Shown here: positions 45,799 through 54,047 of the stretch, one piece after another
Layout: the number at the start of each line of letters is the position of its first letter
Numbering within the stretch: position 1 is the stretch's first letter
Assembly: GCF_000742835.1 (NCBI RefSeq)
Contig: NZ_CP008941.1
Location: forward strand, 744,001 to 808,000
Source of the DNA: Candidatus Paracaedibacter acanthamoebae
GTDB lineage: Bacteria > Pseudomonadota > Alphaproteobacteria > Paracaedibacterales > Paracaedibacteraceae
Length of the DNA stretch: 64,000 nt
Reading direction: 5' to 3'
Notes under the pieces: model-generated
The model's input: the letters and a program-made list of their open reading frames with translations, nothing else
What the model was told of the DNA's origin: nothing
Database searches by the model: none
Program-made: the position numbers and the translations under genes

Positions 45799-47019
45799 AT
45801 GAAATATACCTTAACAATGCTTCTAACCTTATGTTTACCAGCTATTAGTATGGATCAGGACGACCTACAAAGACAAATAGCTGAGTACGAAAAGCTCCAG
45901 CGACAAGCCTTACAAAAGATGGAGACTGACCTGGAACAAGCCCTGCGTGAAAGTGTGGGAGGGTCTTATTCGCCGCGCGGCCATCAGCGAGACATTCTTC
46001 CAACCCATACCCCTAATCCCTCTTTGGAGAATTTTGAGGATGATGAGATTCTGCAAACAGCTCTTCGTGAAAGTCTCCAAATATCTCAACAACAGACGCG
46101 TCAGCCTAATACCTTTGAAGCTGACGCATTACTTGCCCAACGGCTTTATGAAGAAGAAATGTCTTCTCACGCACCACTCACTACTGCTTTTCAGCCAAAT
46201 AGTTTCCCGACTCAAAGACGACTTAATCCCCAATCATCTTCCCCTATAGACCCAGCCTCTGCTGAATTGATTCGTCAAATTGAAGCAGAAGATTCTTATA
46301 TTGACTCAGCCTCTGCTGAATTGATTCGCCAACTTCAATCAATGGATTTAGGACAGACCGATGAAAGAGAGCAATATGACCGTAGTGTTCGCGCACGCTT
46401 TGTAGGAGTAGCGCCCGTCAAAGCGAGAAATGACTTCAATAAGATCAAGAGGGATATCCTTGCAATTTACAGGGGGCACGGCGCGGATGTTCATGCTGGA
46501 GATGGCTTTATATGCGCCACTGCTTCAAATTTACTCGCCATAGCAGCTCTATTTGATAACCATCTGTCTCAGGCCTCTCTATCAATTCATGGTGAGAACT
46601 TACTGCAATTACAAGAGCGGTTACTTCAATTAATTGCGCCCTATAGCAGTGTCTTAGATCAATATGCTTATCAAGATGTTAACAATAATATCCGTAAAAA
46701 TTACAAAGAAATTACTGATATTATTAGAAGTCAGTTTGCCAGATCAAATAGAGAGATCGCTAGCTATGCTGGCGGTCAAGGAACACTCCTTTGGGCACGC
46801 TTTTTAGCTCTTGCAGCAGAACGACTTAATGATCCCCACACCCCAGAGGCAGTTAAACGAAACATCGCTATGATTGTGGCAGAGAAAGCGGTTGAGGGTA
46901 TGCTAACGCAAGGAGGTTGTATACAAGGGTTCGTCAATCGCGGATTTATCGGGCTTTTAACAATTCTCGGCTTTGATTTAAGTGATCACAGTGAAAGTAA
47001 CCAGTTCCAATCACATTAA
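45799..47019 (+). CDS. Exported protein with repeated UIM-like motifs
   Basis: A 406-residue protein with a Sec signal (residues 1-17). After it come short helical motifs like eukaryotic ubiquitin-interacting motifs: TDLEQALRESVGG (43-55), FEDDEILQTALRESLQ (79-94) and FEADALLAQRLYEEE (106-120), then a duplicated ASAELIRQ element (153-160 and 171-178). UIMs have acidic residues, then Leu-x-x-Ala-Leu and a Ser; the first two fit closely. Residues 190-406 form a helical domain I do not recognise (FNKIKRDILAIYRGHGADVH...). The ATG follows AGGAG. The plan suggests binding of host ubiquitin, but neither secretion nor binding is shown. Confidence 0.65.
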   Translation: MKYTLTMLLTLCLPAISMDQDDLQRQIAEYEKLQRQALQKMETDLEQALRESVGGSYSPRGHQRDILPTHTPNPSLENFEDDEILQTALRESLQISQQQTRQPNTFEADALLAQRLYEEEMSSHAPLTTAFQPNSFPTQRRLNPQSSSPIDPASAELIRQIEAEDSYIDSASAELIRQLQSMDLGQTDEREQYDRSVRARFVGVAPVKARNDFNKIKRDILAIYRGHGADVHAGDGFICATASNLLAIAALFDNHLSQASLSIHGENLLQLQERLLQLIAPYSSVLDQYAYQDVNNNIRKNYKEITDIIRSQFARSNREIASYAGGQGTLLWARFLALAAERLNDPHTPEAVKRNIAMIVAEKAVEGMLTQGGCIQGFVNRGFIGLLTILGFDLSDHSESNQFQSH

Positions 47020-47041
47020 GTTAATCATCACAAGCTGATGA

Positions 47042-47236
47042 TTAAAGAAAATAGTCGATTGCTTCGATCACACAAAAACAGACCGTACTGGCAACCAAAA
47101 TGCGGCTGAACCAATAAAAATATCCCGGTGTGTTATCATTCACCCGGGACCGCATAATCATCCAAACTGACGGGACAGAGCCCCGTCGCTTGATTGAAGA
47201 TGCAACCGGTTGAGGACGATAATCAGTATAAGCCAA
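47042..47236 (-). CDS. Small single-helix membrane protein after gltA
   Basis: A 64-residue ORF starting at TTG 47236, three bases after the citrate synthase stop codon, with GGAGATAGG overlapping the gltA end as a possible ribosome-binding site. The first half is basic (SSIKRRGS, MIMRSR) and the second half holds one membrane helix (FSRILVASTVCFCVIEAI). Translation by coupling to gltA is plausible. Not recognised; it could be spurious. Confidence 0.5.
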   Translation of the reverse strand: MAYTDYRPQPVASSIKRRGSVPSVWMIMRSRVNDNTPGYFYWFSRILVASTVCFCVIEAIDYFL

Positions 47237-47239
47237 AAC

Positions 47240-48562
47240 CTATCTCCGTTCAGTAATATCAACAAAAGGACGCTGTGCTACACCTGTGTAAAGCTGGCGT
47301 GGACGACCAATTTTTTGCAAAGGATCGCAAATCATTTCTTTCCACTGAGCAACCCATCCCACCGTCCGGGCTAAGGCAAAAATAACAGTAAACATAGAAG
47401 TCGGAATCCCCATCGCCTTGAAAATAATGCCTGAATAAAAATCCACATTTGGATACAATTTCTTTTCAATAAAATATGGATCACTCAGAGCAATTTGTTC
47501 AAGTTCCATCGCAATATCTAATAAGGGATCATCATGAATATTCAATTCCTTTAAGACCTGATGACATGTTTCCCGCATGACTGTCGCGCGTGGATCATAA
47601 TTTTTATAAACACGGTGACCAAATCCCATGAGACGGAACGGATCGTTTTTATCTTTGGCACGGTTAACAAATTCTTTAATACGAGCTGGGCTGCCAATTT
47701 CTTGCAACATCGCTAATGCGGCTTCATTTGCTCCGCCATGCGCCGGTCCCCAGAGGGCAGCAATACCTGCAGCCATGCAGGCAAATGGATTTGCAGCACT
47801 GGATCCTGCAAGTCGAACGGTCGAGGTTGAGGCGTTTTGTTCGTGATCCGCATGAAGAATCAAAATCTTATCCATAGCCTCAGAAAGAATTGGATTGACT
47901 TCATAAGGTTCTGTCGGCACAGAAAACATCATGTGCAGAAAATTACTTGCATAATCCAAATCATTGCGCGGATAAACAAAGGGTTGGCCAATCGAATATT
48001 TATAAGCCATCGCCGCCAATGTCGGAACCTTTGCCACTAACCGATAAGCCGCAATTTCACGTTGCCGTGGATCATGGATATCAAGGCTGTCATGATAAAA
48101 TGCGGATAAGGCACCCACTACACCCACCATAATGGCCATTGGGTGAGCATCGCGACGGAATCCACGGTAAAAAGATGGGATTTGCTCATGCACCATGGTG
48201 TGCATTGTTATATTTTTAATAAATTCTTTCTTTTGTTGAGGTGTTGGCAAATCACCATACAATAGCAAATAAGAAACTTCCATAAAGTCGCTTTTTTCTG
48301 CTAAATCCTGAATAGGATAGCCGCCATATAGCAGAATTCCTTCATCCCCATCAATAAAAGTAATTTTTGACTCACAACTTGCCGTTGCCGTAAACCCTGG
48401 ATCATAGGTAAACAATCCTGTTTCATTGTAAAGACTGCGAATATCAATGACATTGGGACCACAAGACCCGCTTAAGACAGGGAGCTCAATGGTTTTTCCA
48501 TTATAGATAACTTTTACTGTTGGTTCGTATTTTTGAGCGGCCTGTGTCACCGGCTCCTCCAT
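47240..48562 (-). CDS. gltA: Citrate synthase
   Basis: A 440-residue hexameric-type enzyme that joins acetyl-CoA and oxaloacetate. Catalytic and binding motifs are present: His in [12 protein letters not shown], His in [13 protein letters not shown], Asp in NVDFYSGI, plus GGANEAAL. The N-terminal [22 protein letters not shown] is typical of type II enzymes allosterically inhibited by NADH in many proteobacteria. All key residues are intact. It is preceded by a long gene-poor stretch and followed by a small ORF. Confidence 0.97.
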   Translation of the reverse strand: MEEPVTQAAQKYEPTVKVIYNGKTIELPVLSGSCGPNVIDIRSLYNETGLFTYDPGFTATASCESKITFIDGDEGILLYGGYPIQDLAEKSDFMEVSYLLLYGDLPTPQQKKEFIKNITMHTMVHEQIPSFYRGFRRDAHPMAIMVGVVGALSAFYHDSLDIHDPRQREIAAYRLVAKVPTLAAMAYKYSIGQPFVYPRNDLDYASNFLHMMFSVPTEPYEVNPILSEAMDKILILHADHEQNASTSTVRLAGSSAANPFACMAAGIAALWGPAHGGANEAALAMLQEIGSPARIKEFVNRAKDKNDPFRLMGFGHRVYKNYDPRATVMRETCHQVLKELNIHDDPLLDIAMELEQIALSDPYFIEKKLYPNVDFYSGIIFKAMGIPTSMFTVIFALARTVGWVAQWKEMICDPLQKIGRPRQLYTGVAQRPFVDITERR

Positions 48563-48761
48563 GAAAAGATGACTATATTACCATACTAAAATCAAATTAT
48601 TTAATAATCAATGAAAGAGCTCCCTAAAATCCGATTAAAATTCAAACAGCTTTTATTTTCCTTTAAGGATTGTTTGTCCCCACAGACATTAAATTGCACT
48701 AGATTAAGTAAAATTTAATTAATATAATGAAAAAATTGATAAATTTTATACAAGATTGGTC

Positions 48762-48914
48762 ATGACAACCACAGATTCGGTCGTTCCCATTAGAACATCT
48801 GATGCTTTATTTTGCGCCGCAGAATGTATTCTTTCAAGAAATTTTGCGGTGGGAGAAAGGCTGTTAGAACGAGTCTTAACAGCCCTCCCGAATGAACCAA
48901 CTGCGCTCCATTGA
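48762..48914 (+). pseudogene. Possible TPR-protein remnant
   Basis: A 50-codon frame, MTTTDSVVPIRT... to ERLLERVLTALPNEPTALH, whose end has the look of a tetratricopeptide helix pair (A..C...N...A..LLERVL...P..P.ALH) cut by TGA. No good ribosome-binding site. It is probably the surviving start of a longer TPR gene. It lies in the 860-base gene-poor stretch between gltA and the F-box/LRR relic. Confidence 0.35.
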
Positions 48915-49241
48915 AGGGGGACTTCATTCTTTAAATAAGATAATATTATTGAAGATCGTAATCTTATAGATGCGGATGCCTAATAAATATACCATATGGA
49001 TACGATTCTTTATCTAAACTTAGCTGTATAAGGACAAGCTCGTACGATATTACTCCCCGCCTGCATAAACATTCTCGCTCCAAACTTACTACTCTTAAAT
49101 TACAAGTTAAAATTAAGAAAAAAACCTCGTATTAGAATGGCTTTAATATTAGCTAAATTAGAAAAATATTTTCCAAAAAGAGTTATAAAAATGACCCCCC
49201 AATTATAAAATTTTCTACTTAATTAATAAGAGGAAATTAGA

Positions 49242-49416
49242 ATAAAGCTTATCTCTGGCCTTTTACCTTTTCTATTTGCGACTTTATATTCATATCGAAA
49301 GTCCACCATCTGCTGGAGAATGCCAGTTAGCTTTTCCATTAGTCTATGCAGCCGATGATTCTTTCCTCTCCATAACAAGCCCACCTCGGCCTCTTATTTT
49401 ATCACTGATAGCCTAG
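49242..49416 (+). pseudogene. Relic of an exported protein with a lost start codon
   Basis: AAGAGGAAATTAG stands where a ribosome-binding site would be, followed by ATA in place of ATG and a signal-like KLISGLLPFLFATLYS. One frameshift later the sequence continues as HIESPPSAGECQLAFPLVYA to a TAG at 49414-49416. This is consistent with a small exported-protein gene inactivated at its start codon and by a frameshift. The rest of the 48.9-49.2 kb stretch shows nothing I can support. Confidence 0.35.
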
Positions 49417-49459
49417 AACCCGAATGTATTCTTTTAAAATAATATGGAGTATAAAAAAC

Positions 49460-50078
49460 ATGCTGAAATATCTAAATGCTAAGAAATTTAAATCGTTTAC
49501 TTTTCCCCGGCTGATTGTTGCAGCCCTAGGATTTATTGTAAACCCCTTGCCTTTAGAGGCGGCTGAAATTGCTGAAAAACCGGTTCATGCCGCGACTTCC
49601 AATACCCCTGAAGTTGGCCAGTTCCCACAGCCTCAAACTTTACTCACCCTGCCGGATGAGGTGCTATTAAAATTTTAACCTATGAGGATGTTGCTAAGCA
49701 AATGGGCACAGTTTGCCATAAACTCGAGCGACTACGGCAAGATAAAAATGTTAATTTAACAATGATCTTGAAGAACAAAGCTCAATTTACACAAGGATGC
49801 CTTTATCCTCTGGTATTAAATTTAAATTTACCCCGTCCTCTGCCATGCTTAAGGCTATGGTTACGCAATGGACAACACTAAGCCGTATTGATTTGTCGAG
49901 AACAGACGTAACAGATGTATCGGCCCTGGGTAATGTCCACACCCTTAACTTGCAGGGATGTGAAGGCGTAACGGATGTGTCTGCCCTGGGTAACGTCCAT
50001 ACACTCAACTTGAGGGGATGTAGAGGCGTAACGGATGTGTCTGCCCTGGGTAAGGTCCACAACCTTACACTATATTGA
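49460..50078 (+). pseudogene. F-box / leucine-rich-repeat exported protein, two frameshifts
   Basis: The ATG at 49460, behind GGAG, starts a signal peptide (cleavage likely after PLPLEA). Residues about 55-85 read TLLTLPDEVLLK, then a stop. One extra A in the A4 run (49669-49672) continues it as ILTYEDVAKQMGTVCHKLER, so the whole matches an F-box (LPDEVLLxIL...VCxxxxxL). Near 49795 a second shift leads to at least three LRRs of the same type (VTDVSALGNVHTLNLQGCEG), ending at 50078. F-box/LRR proteins are eukaryotic SCF ubiquitin-ligase adapters and known intracellular-bacterial effectors. The short repeat number suggests truncation as well. Confidence 0.7.
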
Positions 50079-50552
50079 GAGTAAGTATTAGGGGATTTAG
50101 GCACCCAGAAAGTGCGAGTCGCCTGACGCAAAATTCCCTGGGGGGCAGCAAAGGAGAGTGACCTTTTAATAGGCCTCTCTTTTCTTCTGGGAGGTAAGCC
50201 GTTCTCGCGGGCAAGCTTTGAAATGATTGAGCTTTTTCTATAAGTCCGTTCAAGCGTCGAAGGGAAAATTTAATATTACCTTGAGTCACAGCGAGTTGTA
50301 TGGCTTGTCCATATTGATAAGCGTCAGCGTAATCTTCCCCCTCTCGCTTCAACTTAGTCATGCCAATTTCGTGGCGGATTTATTGCGAATAGTTTGAGCG
50401 AATAGGTTCTTAGAACATTGAGCAATTATGGGGGCATTAGCGAAACGGTCGGATGCTTGAGACAGACTTGGGCTCTATATTTGATAAGGAGAGGTCAGTA
50501 TTGCTCGCTCTACTGGAATGCCTCCCAACTGTACAAATGAAGCCCATACAGT
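50065..50552 (-). pseudogene. Unrecognised gene relic with a stop codon and a frameshift
   Basis: On the minus strand one frame reads WASFVQLGGIPVERAILTSP, a TAG at 50475-50477, then SLSQASDRFANAPIIAQCSK and further to a TGA at 50358-50360. The coding signal continues in another frame from 50361 (MTKLKREGEDYADAYQYGQA) to 50065. It therefore carries at least one nonsense codon and one frameshift. No family recognised. It overlaps the end of the F-box/LRR relic by a few bases. Confidence 0.4.
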
Positions 50553-50581
50553 AAGGTCAAAAAATTACTGATAAAAAATAG

Positions 50582-52960
50582 TTATTTTAGCCATGGGTAT
50601 TTTTCTTTAAGGTACTGATTGCGAGCCGGAACAGACTGTACTAAAATTTCTACTAACTGAACTCTAAGTTTGATGACATCAGTAATCTGCTTTTCCCAAA
50701 ACATTGTGGTCGATAGTTGCTCTTTTATTCCTTTTTCCAAGAAGATTTTCTCCTGCAGGAGCTTAATAACCTTTTTATTGATGATTTTAGAATTTTCTTC
50801 TTGGAATTGGGAATTATGAAGATGAGTTGAAATGGTATCTTTTTGAATTCCATACTGTTGGGCCAGTTCCAAAATTTCCTGTTGATGGCTTTCTGGGGTC
50901 TCTTTATTGGCCAATAAGGGTGTATATGCCTTTAGCAAAGTATCAACCTTTTCCGCCTCAGCTTTTAAATTATTCAAAGCTTGAACAGCAATATTTCCTC
51001 TATCCTTAAGCATTTTCTGGATCTGACTAAAACTTACGTGAGGGGAGGCATCTTCCTCATACAGCATACTATATAATAAGTCGCCTATTTTAACATTCTT
51101 TTCACCAAAGCAGGCTAAGTTCCTAAGTTGCGGATAGCACCGTAACGAAGAAGAATTATTATTAGTTGAATAGTTAAACTTACTTAAGTCGTCTGTAAAC
51201 CTAACCATAAATCCAGGCTGCTTTAGAGCTGAGATAATCTTTAAAACCAAACTCCCAAAGCCTAACATTTTATTATGAAGAGCATGCATCTCATGGTTAT
51301 CTATAGTATCTTTAAAACCAGCCTTATTTAAACCCGCATAGAACCCATTTTCCTTAATAAGCTCGTTATTAAGCCTTTTTAAATTCTTAACTTGTTCCCT
51401 AGTATTAAGGTCTAGCGTGCCTCCATTCTGGAGAGGTCCTAATATCTTATTTAAGTATTGTTGAGCGTCTTCATAATTCTGCTCCGCTGCTTTTCTATAC
51501 CACTCAACCGCTTGGTTAAGATCTTTATCTATCCCTTTGCCATCTTCATAACACACTCCTAAAGCATATTGAGCAGCTGCATGATCCTGCTCCGCTGCTT
51601 TTTCATACCATTCAAACGCTTGGTTAAGATCCTTATCTACCCCTTTGCCATCTTCATAACACACTCCTAAAGCATATTGAGCTTCTGCATGCTTCTGCTC
51701 CGCTGCTTTTCCATACCACTCAACCGCTTGGTTAAGATCTTTATCTATCCCTTTGCCATCTTCATAACACACTCCTAAAGCATATTGAGCTTCTGCATAA
51801 TTCTTCTCCGCTGCTTTTCTATACCACTCAAACGCTTGGTTAAGATCCTTATCTACACCTATGCTATGGTCATAACACCACCCTAAGCTATATTGTGCGG
51901 CTGCATGATTTTGCTCCGCTGCTTTTCTATACCACTCAACCGCTTCTTTAAGGTCCTGCTCTACACCTTTGCTATGGTCATAACACCACCCTAAGCTATA
52001 TTGTGCGGCTGCATGATTTTGCTCCGTTGCTTTTCTATACCACTCAACCGCTTCTTTAGGGTCCTGCTCTACCCCCTTGCCATATGCATAACAAATTCCC
52101 AAATTATATTGAGCTTCTGCATAATTCTGCTCCGCTGCTTTTCTATACCACTCAACCGCTTCCCTCGGATCCCGCTCTACACCTATGCTATGGTCATAAC
52201 ACCACCCTAAGCTATATTGTGCGGCTGCATGATTTTGCTCCGCTGCTTTTCTATACCACTCAACCGCTTGGTTAAGATCCTTATCTACACCTTTGCCAAA
52301 TAGATAACACTGCCCCAAGTTATATTGAGCGGCTGCATGGTTGTTCTCCGCCGCTTTTCTATACCACTCAACCGCTTGGTTAAGATCCTTATCTACACCT
52401 TTGCCAAATAGATAACACTGCCCCAAGTTATATTGAGCGGCTGCATAGTTGTTCTCCGCCGCTTTTCTATACCACTCAACCGCTTGGTTAAGATCCTTAT
52501 CTACACCTTTGCCAAATAGATAACACTGCCCCATCTCAAATTGCGCTTGGGGATCATTTTTCCCCGCTTTTTCTTTCAGCTGGATTAACTCTGGTGAGAT
52601 ACTATCTTGACAGATATTGCTTTCTGAGAGCCCATCTGATGATGAAGAAATTTTTTGCTTTTTTGCAACAGGATTTTTCTGCCCTAAAATGGTTTCTTTT
52701 TCATCTTTTTTTATCTGCTCTATCGAGCGTTTAAGGGAGCCTGCTGGATGAGAATTCTTTTTTTCGATATCCATAAAAGCCAGAGCATTTGGCTCCCCTT
52801 CTTTTTTAATCGCTAGAAGAGGGGTGGCAGTATGACTTGCATTAAGGTCTTCTTCCGTAACAGCCGTAAAGGAAGGGACATCCATAGCGGTAGCAGTATC
52901 TATGAAGGGAGGAAAGGATAAAGTTGTTGTTATCAAAAACATTGAAATTAAGCGTTGCAT
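50582..52960 (-). CDS. Exported Sel1-repeat protein with NLS-like cluster
   Basis: A 792-residue intact protein. Layout: Sec signal (1-25, cleavage likely after TATA), a charged region with PVAKKQKI (97-104), very like the c-Myc-type nuclear localisation signal, ten consecutive 36-residue Sel1-like repeats (about 133-500; consensus AAAQYxLGxCYxxGKGVDKD, LNQAVEWYRKAAEQN), and a 290-residue helical C-terminal domain without a known match. Several repeats are almost identical at DNA level, which points to recent expansion or gene conversion. Sel1 proteins act in protein-protein contacts and are common among effectors of intracellular bacteria. Confidence 0.75.
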   Translation of the reverse strand: MQRLISMFLITTTLSFPPFIDTATAMDVPSFTAVTEEDLNASHTATPLLAIKKEGEPNALAFMDIEKKNSHPAGSLKRSIEQIKKDEKETILGQKNPVAKKQKISSSSDGLSESNICQDSISPELIQLKEKAGKNDPQAQFEMGQCYLFGKGVDKDLNQAVEWYRKAAENNYAAAQYNLGQCYLFGKGVDKDLNQAVEWYRKAAENNHAAAQYNLGQCYLFGKGVDKDLNQAVEWYRKAAEQNHAAAQYSLGWCYDHSIGVERDPREAVEWYRKAAEQNYAEAQYNLGICYAYGKGVEQDPKEAVEWYRKATEQNHAAAQYSLGWCYDHSKGVEQDLKEAVEWYRKAAEQNHAAAQYSLGWCYDHSIGVDKDLNQAFEWYRKAAEKNYAEAQYALGVCYEDGKGIDKDLNQAVEWYGKAAEQKHAEAQYALGVCYEDGKGVDKDLNQAFEWYEKAAEQDHAAAQYALGVCYEDGKGIDKDLNQAVEWYRKAAEQNYEDAQQYLNKILGPLQNGGTLDLNTREQVKNLKRLNNELIKENGFYAGLNKAGFKDTIDNHEMHALHNKMLGFGSLVLKIISALKQPGFMVRFTDDLSKFNYSTNNNSSSLRCYPQLRNLACFGEKNVKIGDLLYSMLYEEDASPHVSFSQIQKMLKDRGNIAVQALNNLKAEAEKVDTLLKAYTPLLANKETPESHQQEILELAQQYGIQKDTISTHLHNSQFQEENSKIINKKVIKLLQEKIFLEKGIKEQLSTTMFWEKQITDVIKLRVQLVEILVQSVPARNQYLKEKYPWLK

Positions 52961-53267
52961 TTCTATTTATCCGATTTTGAGTTGTTGTTATTAATTAATA
53001 ATGTGGGAAGGAAAAATCAAGAGTCTAGATTATTTTTTATCACTCTTTAAAACATAAAAACTTGTGTATTTTAAGATCCGGAGTTAACATGCTTAGCCTT
53101 ACCGGTGTCTTTTATGGTTCTACAGATTAGAATGAAATGAGTCTAGCTTATTATCTACGTTCTCCCCCACAAATGTGAGCCATAATAGGCACTCGAAATT
53201 TCCAGAAGCATCCCTCCCCTTAATAAGTTGAAGAGCTACCCCTCCTTAGGGTATACTAAGAACCAAT

Positions 53268-53930
53268 ATGGATAAGGATCAAAAAAAAGTGATAATAGCA
53301 ATTGATGGCCCCTCTGGCGCCGGCAAAGGAACGGTCGCCCATTATCTTGCCAACAAATTTAACCTTAAAATTTTGGATACAGGCTTACTCTACCGCGTCG
53401 TCGCAAAAATGGCGCTCCAGCAAAAATTAGGGTCTGATCAACTCGAAAAACTGATTGAAATTACCAGAAATGTTACAGTGGAGGATGTTACTCAGGAGGG
53501 CTTGCGCAGTGAAAAGGTTGCGGCCATGGCCTCCAAAATTGCCATCATCCCCGCGATTCGCACCATTTTAAATCAAGTTCAGCGAGATTTTGCCGTTTCG
53601 GATCCGGGCGACCATTTGGGTGTGATCCTGGATGGACGCGACATTGGCACTGTGATTTATCCAGACGCCGATTGCAAAATTTATCTAACGGCAGACCAGG
53701 AAATCCGGGCTTTACGACGGATGAAGCAAGAAAGTAATGTGTGTCAACTTGAAATCCACCAGATGATGGCCGAGCGCGACAAAAGGGACTCATCGCGTAC
53801 AACCGCCCCTTTAAATGCTGCAAAAGACGCCTATATCATTGATACAACACATTTAACTATTGACGAGGCCTGCAAAAAAGCCGCATACTATGTGCAAAAT
53901 TCTTGTTTACCTAGTGCAATGACTGTGTAA
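53268..53930 (+). CDS. cmk: Cytidylate kinase
   Basis: A 220-residue kinase that phosphorylates CMP and dCMP. The P-loop is GPSGAGKGT (13-21), followed by LDTGLLYRVVA, LDGRDIGTVIYPDA and the lid region ERDKRDSSR. Length and motifs are normal. It precedes rpsA by 117 bases, the widespread cmk-rpsA order. The ATG at 53268 lacks a strong ribosome-binding site. Confidence 0.96.
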   Translation: MDKDQKKVIIAIDGPSGAGKGTVAHYLANKFNLKILDTGLLYRVVAKMALQQKLGSDQLEKLIEITRNVTVEDVTQEGLRSEKVAAMASKIAIIPAIRTILNQVQRDFAVSDPGDHLGVILDGRDIGTVIYPDADCKIYLTADQEIRALRRMKQESNVCQLEIHQMMAERDKRDSSRTTAPLNAAKDAYIIDTTHLTIDEACKKAAYYVQNSCLPSAMTV

Positions 53931-54047
53931 ACTTGTTTTTTAAGCCGGTATTTTATCTGCCAGCAGGTAAGATACTGAATTTACTAACCCCTAACCCTTC
54001 AAAACAATTGGAAACTTCTGATTTTTTGGAGTTTTTAAGGAAATTTT

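Noticed and set aside
51480-52560. Regular 108-base repeats that could suggest a CRISPR or satellite array
   Set aside because: They are in-frame codons of Sel1-like protein repeats; unit length and coding constraint exclude a CRISPR array.
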